From positions 310,001-374,000 of the forward strand of contig JACIXR010000001.1 of NCBI GenBank assembly GCA_014360495.1: a DNA stretch of 64,000 nt. The letters run 5' to 3'. This stretch comes from a bacterium. Lineage in GTDB: Bacteria > Armatimonadota > JACIXR01. Every line of letters begins with the position of its first letter. The first letter of the stretch is position 1. Below are positions 1 to 8,773 of the stretch, one piece after another. A program made the position numbers and the translations under genes. Under the pieces are notes generated by a model. That model ran no database searches and was not told the DNA's origin. It worked only from the letters and a program-made list of their open reading frames with translations.

Positions 1-373
1 GAGTATTCAATGGGTCGGGCTCATCAACATCAACGGTTTTCCTCCCCTCCCTTGCCCTTATCAGCGCCTCCGGAAGCCTCCATCCCTTTCCCAGTCCAAG
101 GACAACATCCGCATCTATGCGGGAAAGATTATCTCTCCACCTTTGAGGCAGACAACCGACAACAGCAAGAAGTTTTCCCTTTCTTCTCGCCCTCCTTATC
201 TCTCTTAGAGCCTCCTTCACCGCCGGCTTTATGAAGGCGCAGGTATTTATCACTATCGCATCCGCTTCCTCTTCAGAGGAGAGAGAAAAGCCCTGCGTTA
301 GGAGGAAGGATAAAAGGCTCTCTGTATCCACCCTATTTTTGGGGCAACCCAAACTTACGAAGGCAACCTTCAC
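1..373 (-). CDS. rimO: RimO, ribosomal protein S12 methylthiotransferase (5' part, cut by window edge)
   Basis: RimO adds a methylthio group to an Asp of ribosomal protein S12, using radical SAM chemistry. Only the first 124 codons are in the window; the gene continues past base 1. The translation starts V-K-V-A-F-V-S-L-G-C-P-K-N-R-V-D-T-E: the SLGCPKN-VD block is the RimO form of the N-terminal UPF0004 (MTTase) domain, and its Cys is a ligand of the auxiliary cluster. Further domain cysteines are seen in INTCAF and VVGCLPQR. The radical SAM CxxxCxxC core lies outside the window. I chose the GTG at 373-371 because it overlaps the ftsK TAG stop by one base (TAGTG), which suggests translational coupling. 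The LGCPKN signature favours RimO over MiaB. Confidence 0.9.
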   Translation of the reverse strand, partial: MKVAFVSLGCPKNRVDTESLLSFLLTQGFSLSSEEEADAIVINTCAFIKPAVKEALREIRRARRKGKLLAVVGCLPQRWRDNLSRIDADVVLGLGKGWRLPEALIRAREGRKTVDVDEPDPLNT

Positions 374-2514
374 TATTCTTCTTCCCTTGAAGAGAACATC
401 TCCTCTACTTCTTCGGGAGTAACAAGGACCTCCCTCGGCTTCACCCCTTCCTGCGGTCCAACGATTCCCCTCTCCTCCATAAGCTCCATTAGGCGTGCTG
501 CCCGATTGTATCCTATCCTCATTTTCCTCTGCAACATAGAAGTTGATGCTTGTCCGAGCGTGGCGACGAGCCTAACCGCTTGCTCAAACAGTTCGTCATC
601 GCTCATCTCTTCCGCCCACATCTCGCCCAGCTCCACGGGCTTGGTCCATTCCGCAAGTGGTGTGGGCTCGCCTTGCTTGCGCCAGAAACCCGCAACTTTT
701 TCCATCTCCCTCTCGTTGATGAAGGGAGCCTGTATCCTGGTTGGTTTAGGGGAATCCAAGGGAGCGAAGAGCATATCTCCACTACCTATAAGCAGTTCCG
801 CTCCTCCCGTATCCAAAATTACCCTTGAATCTATTTGAGTTGAGACGGCGAAGGCTATACGGGAGGGGAAGTTAGCCTTTATCAAGCCCGTTATGATATC
901 AACGGAGGGACGCTGGGTGGCGACTACAAGATGGATTCCCGTTGCCCTTGCCAGCTGGGCTAAGCGACAAATCATCGCCTCAACTTGAGCCTTCTGCTTC
1001 GTCAACATTATATCCGCAAGCTCATCAACCACTATGACGAGATAGGGGAGCTTTTTCTCGGGGAAACGCTGATTATAACCTGCTATATTCCTCACCCCAG
1101 CCTCAGCAAATATATCATATCTCCTTTCCATCTCCCGCAAAGCCTTCTGCAAAACCATTATAACATCCGCCACTTCCTTCACCACAGGCTCCACAAGATG
1201 AGGTATCCCATCAAACAAAGTCAATTCAACCCTCTTTGGGTCAACTATTATCAATCTGAGTTCATCCGGGCTGAACTTGTATAGAAGGGAAGTTATAAAG
1301 GAAGAAAGAAAAACGCTCTTCCCTGAGCCAGTAGCTCCCCCAACGAGGAGGTGGGGCATTGCGGTAAGGTCGGCATAAATGGGTTGCCCAGCGACATCCA
1401 ATCCCAAGGGGAAGATAATCTTCGTGTGGTTTTTCCAGAACTCTTCCTTTTCCAAAAGCTCTCTAAGGAAAACCGTTCTTACCACCTTGTTAGGGACCTC
1501 TATTCCAATTGCGGATTTGTTGGGGATGGGCGCTTCCACCCTAACTGATTTTGCCGCTAACTCCATCGCCAAATTATCGGCAAGGCTGACTATTTTATGC
1601 ACTTTTATTCCCGGTGCCAGTCGGACCTCATAGCGAGTTACCGTGGGACCTCTTGATATCTCCACTACTTCCGCTTGAACCTTGAAATCAGCCAATGTGC
1701 GGGTTATTATGGCGATGTGTTCCTTTGCCTCGCTCTCAAGACGTCTCTCGGAGGGCTCCTTTGGTTTATTCAAGAGGTCAAGGGGTGGAAGCTGCCAAGG
1801 AGATTTATCCAGAGGCTTTATCTCTTCTTTCTCCTCCTCCATTTCCTTATCTTTCTTCCTCAGGAAGGAGAGAAGCTTCAGCTTTCCCAAGGAGGGCTCC
1901 TTTTTCTTCTCCTCCACCACCTCGGAGGGCTTGGGAGGGAGAGGAGCTGGCTTGATGGGACGAGGTGGGAGCTGGGGCTGCTCCTCCTTCTTTTTTAGTC
2001 TCTGGACTATTTCTCTTATGGGAGAGCCAATGACGAGAAGGATGCCTATGAGAGCAAGGGCGTAAAGAAAAATAAACGAACCATAGTAGCCGACTGATTT
2101 AAAGAAGATATAGGAGAAGAAAGCCCCGATGAATCCACCACCATCGCCTTTGCTTGCTGAGTTCCAAACATCGGCTATATGGGGTAGGTGGAGGAGAGCG
2201 AGTATGACGAGGAGAAGGAGGGAAACACCAAGAGCGGTGTTCTTCGTTTTGTGTTTCTCTAATCGGATGAGGATTGATATTCCTATAAAGAAGAGGATTA
2301 AGGGGAAGAGGAAGGAACCCTTCCCTAAAAGAAGGGAGAGATAATGGCAGGCTCTTGCCAGCAATCCTCCTTCCTTGAAGAGAAGGGCGAGGAGCACGAC
2401 CAATCCTAATGCGATAAGCGAGATCCCTATGACATCATATGTTAGGGGACTTAATTGTTTTCTCTCTTTCTCCTTGTGATTCCTTTTGTTATTCTTCCTC
2501 TTCTTTGCCTTCAT
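373..2514 (-). CDS. ftsK: FtsK/SpoIIIE-family DNA translocase
   Basis: Membrane-anchored hexameric motor that pumps chromosomal DNA through the division septum. The 713-aa protein has a basic N-terminus, about four hydrophobic segments between residues 25 and 165, a charged and Pro-rich linker (about 170-260), and then the RecA-like motor. Walker A GGATGSGKSV ends near residue 400, and Walker B VIVVDELADIM is near 495-505. The last 75 residues (from about 640) look like the winged-helix gamma domain that reads polar DNA motifs, with a CGYNRAARLME-like helix (here RIGYNRAARLME). The length is normal for bacterial FtsK with a short linker. It is the first gene of a unit with rimO, whose start overlaps its stop. 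A TTGACA/TAAAAT promoter sits directly upstream and there is no Shine-Dalgarno. Confidence 0.95.
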   Translation of the reverse strand: MKAKKRKNNKRNHKEKERKQLSPLTYDVIGISLIALGLVVLLALLFKEGGLLARACHYLSLLLGKGSFLFPLILFFIGISILIRLEKHKTKNTALGVSLLLLVILALLHLPHIADVWNSASKGDGGGFIGAFFSYIFFKSVGYYGSFIFLYALALIGILLVIGSPIREIVQRLKKKEEQPQLPPRPIKPAPLPPKPSEVVEEKKKEPSLGKLKLLSFLRKKDKEMEEEKEEIKPLDKSPWQLPPLDLLNKPKEPSERRLESEAKEHIAIITRTLADFKVQAEVVEISRGPTVTRYEVRLAPGIKVHKIVSLADNLAMELAAKSVRVEAPIPNKSAIGIEVPNKVVRTVFLRELLEKEEFWKNHTKIIFPLGLDVAGQPIYADLTAMPHLLVGGATGSGKSVFLSSFITSLLYKFSPDELRLIIVDPKRVELTLFDGIPHLVEPVVKEVADVIMVLQKALREMERRYDIFAEAGVRNIAGYNQRFPEKKLPYLVIVVDELADIMLTKQKAQVEAMICRLAQLARATGIHLVVATQRPSVDIITGLIKANFPSRIAFAVSTQIDSRVILDTGGAELLIGSGDMLFAPLDSPKPTRIQAPFINEREMEKVAGFWRKQGEPTPLAEWTKPVELGEMWAEEMSDDELFEQAVRLVATLGQASTSMLQRKMRIGYNRAARLMELMEERGIVGPQEGVKPREVLVTPEEVEEMFSSREEE

Positions 2515-2816
2515 CTTCAGGATTTAATTTTAACGATTTTTCAATTTATGTCAAAACTTCGGTTAGGCGGGAATTTTCTCAACCCCCCTTTTAAAAATTT
2601 TCACCACTATATCCCTGATCCAGTTCTCAACTTTCAAAATCATCATGTCTCCGCTCTACCATCAACCTTCACAACTATCTGGCAAGGGGTGGAAACAACC
2701 TTGACGGTAAAGAAAAACAACCCTGAAAAACGGGTAGCCAACATCCAAGAGGCGCTCTTTCATTGGGCTTATCTTATGAATATAGGTTTGACCCTTTAAA
2801 GAGTCTTCTTTTTATC
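2515..2816. other. Intergenic stretch between the UroD-like gene and ftsK
   Basis: About 300 bases without a convincing gene. It holds the ftsK promoter at its left end. The remainder (2570-2816) has open frames only by chance; a 114-codon plus-strand frame crosses the ftsK start and has no recognisable protein features. I see no terminator or repeat here. Confidence 0.5.
2527..2554 (-). promoter_or_regulatory. ftsK promoter (TTGACA-N16-TAAAAT)
   Basis: On the minus strand TTGACA (2554-2549) is followed after 16 nt by TAAAAT (2532-2527). The -10 box ends 12 nt before the ftsK ATG, so the predicted 5' leader is about 5 nt and holds no Shine-Dalgarno. Confidence 0.6.
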
Positions 2817-3899
2817 TTAAGCTAAAGCCTCGTCCAGCATTGTGAGGTAGTTCTCCAAGGGAATGTAGTTAGGGATTGAGTTCCCTGAGCCGACGGCGAA
2901 TCGCCCCAAAGAAGCGCATCTGTCAATCAGATTCCTAACATATTTTCTTAGCTCGGAAGGAGTAGCTGAAGCTAAAACATTGACATCCACTCCGCCAAGG
3001 GTCGCTATCCGCCTTCCATACCTCCTGTGAAATTCCCAAGCGGGAATTATCACATCCTCAAAGGAATGCTTCCCATCTATCTTCACATCCTCTATCAAAT
3101 CCTCAATTATCGCCTCCACATTTCCACAGCTATGAAGGAAATAGGGAATCCCCTTTGAATGCGCCATCTCGGCAAATCTCTTGTGCCAGGGGAGGACATA
3201 CCTTCTCAGATGGTCGGGATGAATTAGAGTCCCGCTCTTAAAGCCCATATCATCGCCCGGGAAAATCGCTATTATGTTGTCTATCTTCAATAGCTTCTCG
3301 TAATATTCCTCCATCAATTGCCCAAGCTTGTTCGCAACCGCTTCAACAAGCGCTGGGTCATCGTAAAGGGCGTAGGATAGACCCTCATAGGACATTATCC
3401 AGCTCAAATGCTCATAGATTCCACCGCTATGGGAAGCTATCAGTCCCATCCCTTCCGGAAGATGGGAGGCTATGTATTCATAGGGGAAGAAATCAACCAT
3501 ATCAAGAGTCGGCCAGCGGTAAGCTTCAAAATCCTCCCAACTCATTATCGCTCCTTGATGCTCATCCACCCAGGAGCGAATTCCCTGAGAGGCGGTATCA
3601 GGAGCGAATATGCGCCTCTCCTCAAAGGGATAACCTATCTCAAGCTTAACGAAATCATACCCCAATCTATACCAGAGCTCTATGTAGTTATCCCAAAAGG
3701 CGGACTGCTTCCCCCTATCATTTGGGTCATAGTCAACCCATTCCCTCCCAATCATCTCTTCCAAAATGACTTTAGCAATTGACCAATCTATGATGTATTC
3801 AACCAGGGGAGGCTTGTCCCTCCTCTCCTTTCCCAATAGATAATTGATGAAACCCTTCGCATCGGGCTTAGGATTATCCAAAGGAACGCGGAATCCCAT
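2817..3899 (-). CDS. Uroporphyrinogen decarboxylase-like (UroD/methyltransferase superfamily) protein
   Basis: 360-aa TIM-barrel protein of the URO-D/MtaA-CmuA superfamily. Members either decarboxylate uroporphyrinogen or move methyl groups to and from corrinoids. A metal-binding H-x-C motif is visible in YFLHSCGNVEAII (about residue 240), as in zinc-dependent MtaA/MtbA/CmuA methyltransferases. It is followed by GGVDVNVLASATP and, near the end, IPLENYLTMLDEA. The N-terminus lacks the classic HemE FPLFR-type substrate motif, so a haem biosynthesis role is unlikely; a substrate-specific methyltransferase is the better guess. The ATG lies 3 nt after the stop of the upstream Nudix gene and has an AGGAGG site. 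The metallophosphoesterase, Nudix and UroD-like genes form one minus-strand operon. A paralogue lies at 51571-52695. Confidence 0.75.
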   Translation of the reverse strand: MGFRVPLDNPKPDAKGFINYLLGKERRDKPPLVEYIIDWSIAKVILEEMIGREWVDYDPNDRGKQSAFWDNYIELWYRLGYDFVKLEIGYPFEERRIFAPDTASQGIRSWVDEHQGAIMSWEDFEAYRWPTLDMVDFFPYEYIASHLPEGMGLIASHSGGIYEHLSWIMSYEGLSYALYDDPALVEAVANKLGQLMEEYYEKLLKIDNIIAIFPGDDMGFKSGTLIHPDHLRRYVLPWHKRFAEMAHSKGIPYFLHSCGNVEAIIEDLIEDVKIDGKHSFEDVIIPAWEFHRRYGRRIATLGGVDVNVLASATPSELRKYVRNLIDRCASLGRFAVGSGNSIPNYIPLENYLTMLDEALA

Positions 3900-3902
3900 T
3901 TA

Positions 3903-4436
3903 TCATCCCTCCTTGATGAATGTATTGTAGAACAAAAGAGCGCTAACAGTTTTAGCGTCCTCTACTTCTCCCTTTTTCACCATCTCCAATGCCTCTTTTA
4001 GAGATAACTGGCAAACTTTTATCTCCTCATCCTCATCGGGCTTTCTTGCTCCCGCCCTCAAATCCTCGGCGAGAAATATATGAATGCACTCTGTTGAGTA
4101 GCCGGGAGCAAGATAGAGGGAAATCAGCCTCCTCCATTTCCCCGCAATGTAGCCTGTTTCCTCTTGCAATTCCCTCTTAGCACATTCAAGCGGTTCCTCA
4201 TTTGGAGAGAGGGTTCCTGCGGGAATCTCAAGGAGAATCTTCCCCGCAGGGAGGCGAAATTGACGAACGAAAATGATGTTTCCATCAGGCAAGATGGGCA
4301 GTATTGCCACCGCTCCCCTATGCTCTACTACTTCCCTCGTTGATATAACGCCGTTAGAGAGCTCCACCTTATCAACCCTAAATTTCAAAAGCCTCCCCTC
4401 AAAGATTATCTTCCTCTCTAAAACCTTCTCCTCCAT
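3903..4436 (-). CDS. Nudix hydrolase, ADP-ribose pyrophosphatase type
   Basis: Hydrolyses nucleoside diphosphates linked to another moiety; the closest pattern is ADP-ribose or ADP-sugar pyrophosphatase (NudF/YqkG-like). A perfect Nudix box G-x5-E-x7-REL-x2-EE-x-G is visible (from GTLSPNEEP through RELQEETGY). It is preceded by the RQFRLPAG segment and IPAGTL typical of this subgroup. I chose the ATG at 4436 (177 aa, MEEKVLERK), which overlaps the upstream stop as TGATG, over an upstream in-frame start at 4475. The longer version would lie inside the preceding gene and adds residues unlike the family. Middle gene of the metallophosphoesterase-Nudix-UroD operon. Confidence 0.88.
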   Translation of the reverse strand: MEEKVLERKIIFEGRLLKFRVDKVELSNGVISTREVVEHRGAVAILPILPDGNIIFVRQFRLPAGKILLEIPAGTLSPNEEPLECAKRELQEETGYIAGKWRRLISLYLAPGYSTECIHIFLAEDLRAGARKPDEDEEIKVCQLSLKEALEMVKKGEVEDAKTVSALLFYNTFIKEG

Positions 4437-5809
4437 CACTGATTCTCCACCTTCACGGGGTATTCCACCTTCCACAATCTCTTTCCGTCCTCTTTAACCC
4501 TTGAAACTGCATAAAAGGTAAGGGTATGATTTCCATCGGGAATTTTGGTTGTATCAAGCAAAACATCGTATGTCTTCCAGAAGATATTCTTTGCTGAGGG
4601 CTGAAGGAATATCAAGGGCGGCTTGTTATCCACCCTTATCGCTATCCCCTTTATGTTATCAGAGGGGTCAAATACCTTTATAGTTAATGAACTTTTCCCC
4701 TTTAGAACCGATTCCCTTATCAGATTTGCCACATCTACGGAATGTTTCTCCCCAACCCATTTATAACAGGATAGGACCTCGCCTTTGTCCGCGAGGATTA
4801 AACGGTAGCCACGGGGAGTGCCATCAAGATTGGGCTTTTCATCTCCCCACCAAGAGCCCGAAAGTGCTCCGGTGAGGATATTCAATATCCTTCCCAAAGG
4901 AAGTTGGACATTTGAATGCTCGTGCCCGGAAAAGACCACCTTGACTTGGGGATTTTGATTAATAATCGCCAAAAAGCGAAGGAATTTATCACATTCAAAG
5001 GGTGGCTGATGAGTGAAGATTATGGTTGGCTTATCCTTAGCTAGGGATAAATCCTTCTCCAACCAATTCAATTGCTCATCATCAAATCCAGATTTCTTAT
5101 TAGTTGTGGCTTCAAGCATAACGAAATGCCAACCAGAATAATTGAAGGAATAATAAACTGGTCCCAAAAATTCTTTAAAAGCTCCCCTATCGTAAAGACG
5201 GGATGTTGGTGGAATGCTCAAAGGATGTTCGTGATTTCCCGGCAAATTGAAGAGAGGAGGCTTAAGATTCCTCATCAATTTTAGATAAAGCTGATAGTAT
5301 TTAATGACATCTTCTTCGGTTTGCAAGGGATTGGCATCCATAACCAGGTCTCCAGTGGCAACAACAAACTCCGGTCTCAATTCATTAGCTTCCTGAACGA
5401 ATTTCCCAACATCCCTATAGCAAACCTCGGAAAAAGTGGAATGTATATCAGTCACTTGAATAATGAAAAGGGGCGTTTTTTCGTTTACTTTATGAAGGGG
5501 AAAATTGATATTTTGGGAATCATCTGAGAGCTTGACTTTTCGCCAGAATTTATAAGTGAAATAACCTGATGGGAAAGATACGAAGATTATCGGCTCATCT
5601 TCACTGGATTGAATCAAATAATGTCCTCTTTGGTCAGTTAAGATGATTTGTCTACCATCGCTAACCGGGACTTTTGCTAATCCTTTTTCTCCTTCATCCA
5701 AAACCTCGTTGTTATTGACATCAAAGAAAACTATACCCTCTATTTTTCTATCTGCAAATCCAAAGGAAGAAACAAAGAAGAATAAAAAGAGAAAAACAAT
5801 TTTTTTCAT
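4436..5809 (-). CDS. Secreted calcineurin-like metallophosphoesterase
   Basis: Predicted exported two-metal phosphoesterase. MKKIVFLFLFFFVSSFGFA is a clear signal peptide. Next comes a small beta domain of the kind seen before secreted phosphoesterases (EGIVFFDVNNNEVLDEGEKG, with an Asp/Asn-rich loop). The catalytic domain shows all five motifs in order: TDIHS, GDLVMD, GNHEH, FTHQPP and SGHEHSN. A C-terminal Ig-like beta domain follows (about residues 360-457). The first in-frame codon of the open frame is a TTG at 5824, but the ATG at 5809 has GGAGGTG at the right distance and starts the signal peptide exactly. The substrate cannot be told from sequence. It heads the operon with the Nudix and UroD-like genes. 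Confidence 0.85.
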   Translation of the reverse strand: MKKIVFLFLFFFVSSFGFADRKIEGIVFFDVNNNEVLDEGEKGLAKVPVSDGRQIILTDQRGHYLIQSSEDEPIIFVSFPSGYFTYKFWRKVKLSDDSQNINFPLHKVNEKTPLFIIQVTDIHSTFSEVCYRDVGKFVQEANELRPEFVVATGDLVMDANPLQTEEDVIKYYQLYLKLMRNLKPPLFNLPGNHEHPLSIPPTSRLYDRGAFKEFLGPVYYSFNYSGWHFVMLEATTNKKSGFDDEQLNWLEKDLSLAKDKPTIIFTHQPPFECDKFLRFLAIINQNPQVKVVFSGHEHSNVQLPLGRILNILTGALSGSWWGDEKPNLDGTPRGYRLILADKGEVLSCYKWVGEKHSVDVANLIRESVLKGKSSLTIKVFDPSDNIKGIAIRVDNKPPLIFLQPSAKNIFWKTYDVLLDTTKIPDGNHTLTFYAVSRVKEDGKRLWKVEYPVKVENQ

Positions 5810-5824
5810 AAGCTTCACCTCCAA

Positions 5825-6163
5825 AAAATCTTACACCTTAAGTGAAAATAATTCAAGAAAAAATACATATATAAAATATAGCTGTAGTGATTGGTATGTA
5901 AGTTATGTAAATTTTTTTAAAGTTAGTGATAGAATGAATAAGCTAAAATAAAAATAAAAAATTTATTTTGATATTGATAATTGAAAAAGAATATTTTACT
6001 CCAGTGGAATTTCTTAATCTTTTAAATTCCTTTTAGATTCTTGCAAAAATTTATTTTATTTATCTGTAATTTATAGGAAGTGAAATTGTAGATAAAATGT
6101 AACTAAATGTTAGTTTGGTAAACAAAAATGAGGACAACATGGGTTGTAAATAATTTATTTACA
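5825..6163. other. Very AT-rich intergenic region beside dnaA with terminal palindrome
   Basis: Non-coding stretch whose GC content falls to 12-30 percent line by line (only 7 of 60 bases are G or C in 5941-6000), far below the neighbouring genes. It ends in a 19-bp palindrome with 9-nt arms, TGTAAATAATTTATTTACA (6145-6163), which abuts the dnaA stop codon. Position and composition would fit a DNA-unwinding element or origin, but I see no TTATCCACA-type DnaA box. The palindrome could also be part of a terminator. Confidence 0.4.
5828..5856 (-). promoter_or_regulatory. Promoter of the metallophosphoesterase operon (TTGAAT-N17-TAAGAT)
   Basis: On the minus strand TTGAAT (5856-5851), a 17-nt spacer and TAAGAT (5833-5828) lie just upstream of the GGAGGTG site (5822-5816). 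The expected start of transcription falls at the edge of the Shine-Dalgarno, so the leader would be very short. Confidence 0.5.
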
Positions 6164-7537
6164 TTATGATTCTTTGCTGGGAAGGAGCTTGCTCGTGATA
6201 TCTTGAACCAACTTCGCCAACTCTTTATCCCTTTGCAATTCTTCCTTGATCTTATTATACCCGCTTATCACGGCGGGATGGGTTCTGCCAAGCGCCCTTG
6301 CTATTTCGGTTATGGGTGCGGAAGTGAGCTCCCGGCAAAGGTACATGCATATCTGGCGAGGTTGCGCTACCTTTTTGTCCTTTCTTTTCCCCCTGATAAG
6401 TCGCTGAGATATATTGAAATGCCTGCATACAGCTTTCACGACATCCTCTATTGTCAAATTTATCTGTTTTCTGCCGATGTAATCAACGAGGAGCTCCTCT
6501 GCCAAGGGCAGTGTTAGCTGGGTGCCATTAATTGATGTCCACGCCATAAGCTTGGCAAGGGCACCCTCTAAATCCCTGATATTCGTCTTTATCTCCCTCG
6601 CTACATAAAGCAATATCTCGGGAGATATGTTGAAGTTTTCCTGCTCTGCTTTCTTCTGAAGAATGGCGAGCCTCAGTTCAAGGTCGGGAGGTGATATGCC
6701 CATAACGGGTCCGTGTTTTAAGCGGGAGAGTATACGGGGATGGAGTGGGGCGAGCTCTTCCGGCGGTCTATCCGAGCAGATGATTATCTGCTTGCCCGTT
6801 TCATAAAGGGTGTTGAAGGTATGGAAGAATTCCTCTGTCGTTCTCTCCTTATCCGCGATGAACTGGATGTCGTCAACGAGCCAAACATCTATGTTCCTGT
6901 ATTTCTCCCTGAAGGCAGACATCCTCCCGTTCTTGATTGCCTCAACATATTCAAATGTGAAGTATTCGGCGGGAACATAGACTACCTCCATTTCGGAGGA
7001 TTCAAGGAGGGCATTGCCGACTGCTTGGATAAGATGGGTCTTACCGAGCCCGACTCCTCCGTGGATGAAGAGGGGATTGTAGGTTTTCCTCCCTGGTCTC
7101 TCTGATACATCCTTCGCCGCCGCATAGGCTAACCTGTTTGATTGACCGACAACGAAGTTCTCAAATGTATAGTTCTCGTTGAGGGAGAGACCGAAGGGAG
7201 GTTTGCGTTTCTTTGCTGTCTTTTTCCTCTCTCTCTTTTGAGGAGGCACGACATGGATTTCTATTTTCACTTGGTGCCCAGTGAATTTGGAGGCTGTTTC
7301 CTCAAGAAGGGAGAGATAATGCTTCTCAATCCATTCCTTGGCGAAGCGAGCGGACACAGTGAAGATGAACCTATCAATGCCAAGGGTCACGGGCTTCAGC
7401 TGGCTGAGCCAAAGGTCCCGTGATGAATCGGGGTCTTGCGCGATAAGGTACTGGGAGATTATCTCCCATTTATCCTTATCGGGCAGAAGATTGAACTTAT
7501 CTCCAAAATCCAAATTTAACTGGTCTTTAGCCCCCAT
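6164..7537 (-). CDS. dnaA: Chromosomal replication initiator DnaA
   Basis: AAA+ initiator that opens oriC. The 457-aa protein has an N-terminal DnaB/DiaA-interaction domain (1-95), a short basic linker (100-115) and an AAA+ core with Walker A GGVGLGKTHL (160-169) and Walker B WLVDDIQF (219-226). Domain IV is a C-terminal helix-turn-helix domain. The canonical GGRDHTTV recognition motif is replaced by GRTHPAV (417-423) and appears one residue shorter; the Asp and Thr that contact the DnaA box in E. coli are Thr and Pro here. The rest of domain IV (VAQPRQICMYLCRELT) is standard. The ATG at 7537 has GGAG 10 nt upstream. Unusually, dnaN is not next to it. Confidence 0.96.
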   Translation of the reverse strand: MGAKDQLNLDFGDKFNLLPDKDKWEIISQYLIAQDPDSSRDLWLSQLKPVTLGIDRFIFTVSARFAKEWIEKHYLSLLEETASKFTGHQVKIEIHVVPPQKRERKKTAKKRKPPFGLSLNENYTFENFVVGQSNRLAYAAAKDVSERPGRKTYNPLFIHGGVGLGKTHLIQAVGNALLESSEMEVVYVPAEYFTFEYVEAIKNGRMSAFREKYRNIDVWLVDDIQFIADKERTTEEFFHTFNTLYETGKQIIICSDRPPEELAPLHPRILSRLKHGPVMGISPPDLELRLAILQKKAEQENFNISPEILLYVAREIKTNIRDLEGALAKLMAWTSINGTQLTLPLAEELLVDYIGRKQINLTIEDVVKAVCRHFNISQRLIRGKRKDKKVAQPRQICMYLCRELTSAPITEIARALGRTHPAVISGYNKIKEELQRDKELAKLVQDITSKLLPSKES

Positions 7538-7698
7538 AGATATATGCTCCAGGGATAGGGTGAGGAAATAAGAAGCCTTGCCTATTTATAGATTACAAAT
7601 TCGCCTTTGGGAGGTCAAGAGAGGAGATTTGGGAAAAAAATATTTTAATCTTTTGCTATTTCGCTATTTCTTAAATATTCTGCTTTTTTTAAATAATT

Positions 7699-8631
7699 TC
7701 AAAAATATCCCAGAAGCTCTGAAACCATTTCCCTTGTTGGTGCTCCTTCCATAGGTCCCTTCTTTGTTATGGAGAGACCCGCGACGATGTTGGCGAAACG
7801 TAAGAGCTTGGGAAGCTCCATCCCCTCAATCATCCCAACCGCTAAGGCGCCAGCGAAGCAATCTCCCGCTCCCGTGGGGTCAACAACATCTACCTTTATC
7901 GCGGGGCTATGAATTCTCCCCTCCGGTGTAAAGGCGATACAGCCATACTCTCCTTGCTTCAAAATCACGAGCATTTTATCTGCGAGGGATTCGCAAGCTG
8001 AGAACGGCTCTTGAATTCCCGTAAGCATAGAGACCTCTTCACCCGAGGGAAGAAGCACATCGCAAATCTCCATTATGGGCTTGACTATCTCCCTTATCTC
8101 CTCAATGGATAGGAGCTGGGGGCGAATATTTGGGTCAAAGAAGACCTTCCCTCCTTTCTCTTTAACTATTTTTGCTGATTTAATGCAGGCATTTCGCATT
8201 TTCTCGCTTACGGAAAGGGATGAGCCGCAGATGTGGATGATTTCAGTTTGCGAGAGGTAATCCTCTAATATGTCTTCGGTAGATATGGAATCCGCAGCGG
8301 TGTTTGGGATGTGGAAGATGAAATCGCGGGAGCCGTCTTGAAAATAAGCTACGAAGGCGCAGGCGGTGGATTTATATGGGATTATCTTGAGGTGGGAGGT
8401 ATCAACGCCGTCCAGTTTGAGGCGTTGGTAGCAGAGATGCCCGAATGGGTCATCGCCCACCGCTCCTATGAAGCCGACATCTCCGCCGAGGCGAGCGGCG
8501 GCATCGGCGAAGATAGCGGGAGCACCCGAGGGGAAAGGACCGACGAAATCGGCGGGAGTGCCCAAGGGCACGCCGATATCCTTCCTCATAATTTCAACCA
8601 AGATTTCGCCTAAGGATACTATTTTGGGCAT
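7699..8631 (-). CDS. PfkB-family carbohydrate kinase
   Basis: ATP-dependent sugar kinase of the ribokinase fold (310 aa). The N-terminal SLGEILVEI and GPFPSGAPAIFADAAARLGG segments form the substrate side, with the second glycine-rich signature at the beginning. The C-terminal PfkB signature VVDPTGAGDCFAGAL contains the anion-hole GAGD and the catalytic Asp. The pattern fits fructo-, tagatose- or 2-keto-3-deoxygluconate kinases; the exact sugar cannot be assigned. It is a single minus-strand gene with its own promoter 9 nt upstream and no Shine-Dalgarno. Glycosidase relatives elsewhere in the window make a sugar-catabolic role plausible. Confidence 0.85.
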   Translation of the reverse strand: MPKIVSLGEILVEIMRKDIGVPLGTPADFVGPFPSGAPAIFADAAARLGGDVGFIGAVGDDPFGHLCYQRLKLDGVDTSHLKIIPYKSTACAFVAYFQDGSRDFIFHIPNTAADSISTEDILEDYLSQTEIIHICGSSLSVSEKMRNACIKSAKIVKEKGGKVFFDPNIRPQLLSIEEIREIVKPIMEICDVLLPSGEEVSMLTGIQEPFSACESLADKMLVILKQGEYGCIAFTPEGRIHSPAIKVDVVDPTGAGDCFAGALAVGMIEGMELPKLLRFANIVAGLSITKKGPMEGAPTREMVSELLGYF

Positions 8632-8640
8632 TTGATAGAA

Positions 8641-8669
8641 ATTTTAAAAATAGGGAAAGCCCTTTGCAA
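8641..8669 (-). promoter_or_regulatory. PfkB kinase promoter (TTGCAA-N17-TAAAAT)
   Basis: TTGCAA (8669-8664) and TAAAAT (8646-8641) are 17 nt apart on the minus strand. The -10 box ends 9 nt before the ATG and no Shine-Dalgarno is present, so the mRNA should be leaderless or nearly so. Confidence 0.6.
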
Positions 8670-8773
8670 ATAGAAAAGGAGACAAAAAGCAGATGACTAC
8701 CAATGAATAATTTCAAAAAGATATTGGGATATATAGATAAGAGGAGAGATTTGAAAGGAGAAGATATAGTTAA

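Noticed and set aside
2455-2799. 114-codon plus-strand frame across the ftsK start
   Set aside because: Overlaps the well-supported ftsK N-terminus and promoter; composition is that of antisense and intergenic DNA.
6145-6163. Rho-independent terminator for dnaA
   Set aside because: The palindrome has no GC pairs to speak of and almost no loop, so it would be a weak terminator; kept as part of the AT-rich region instead.
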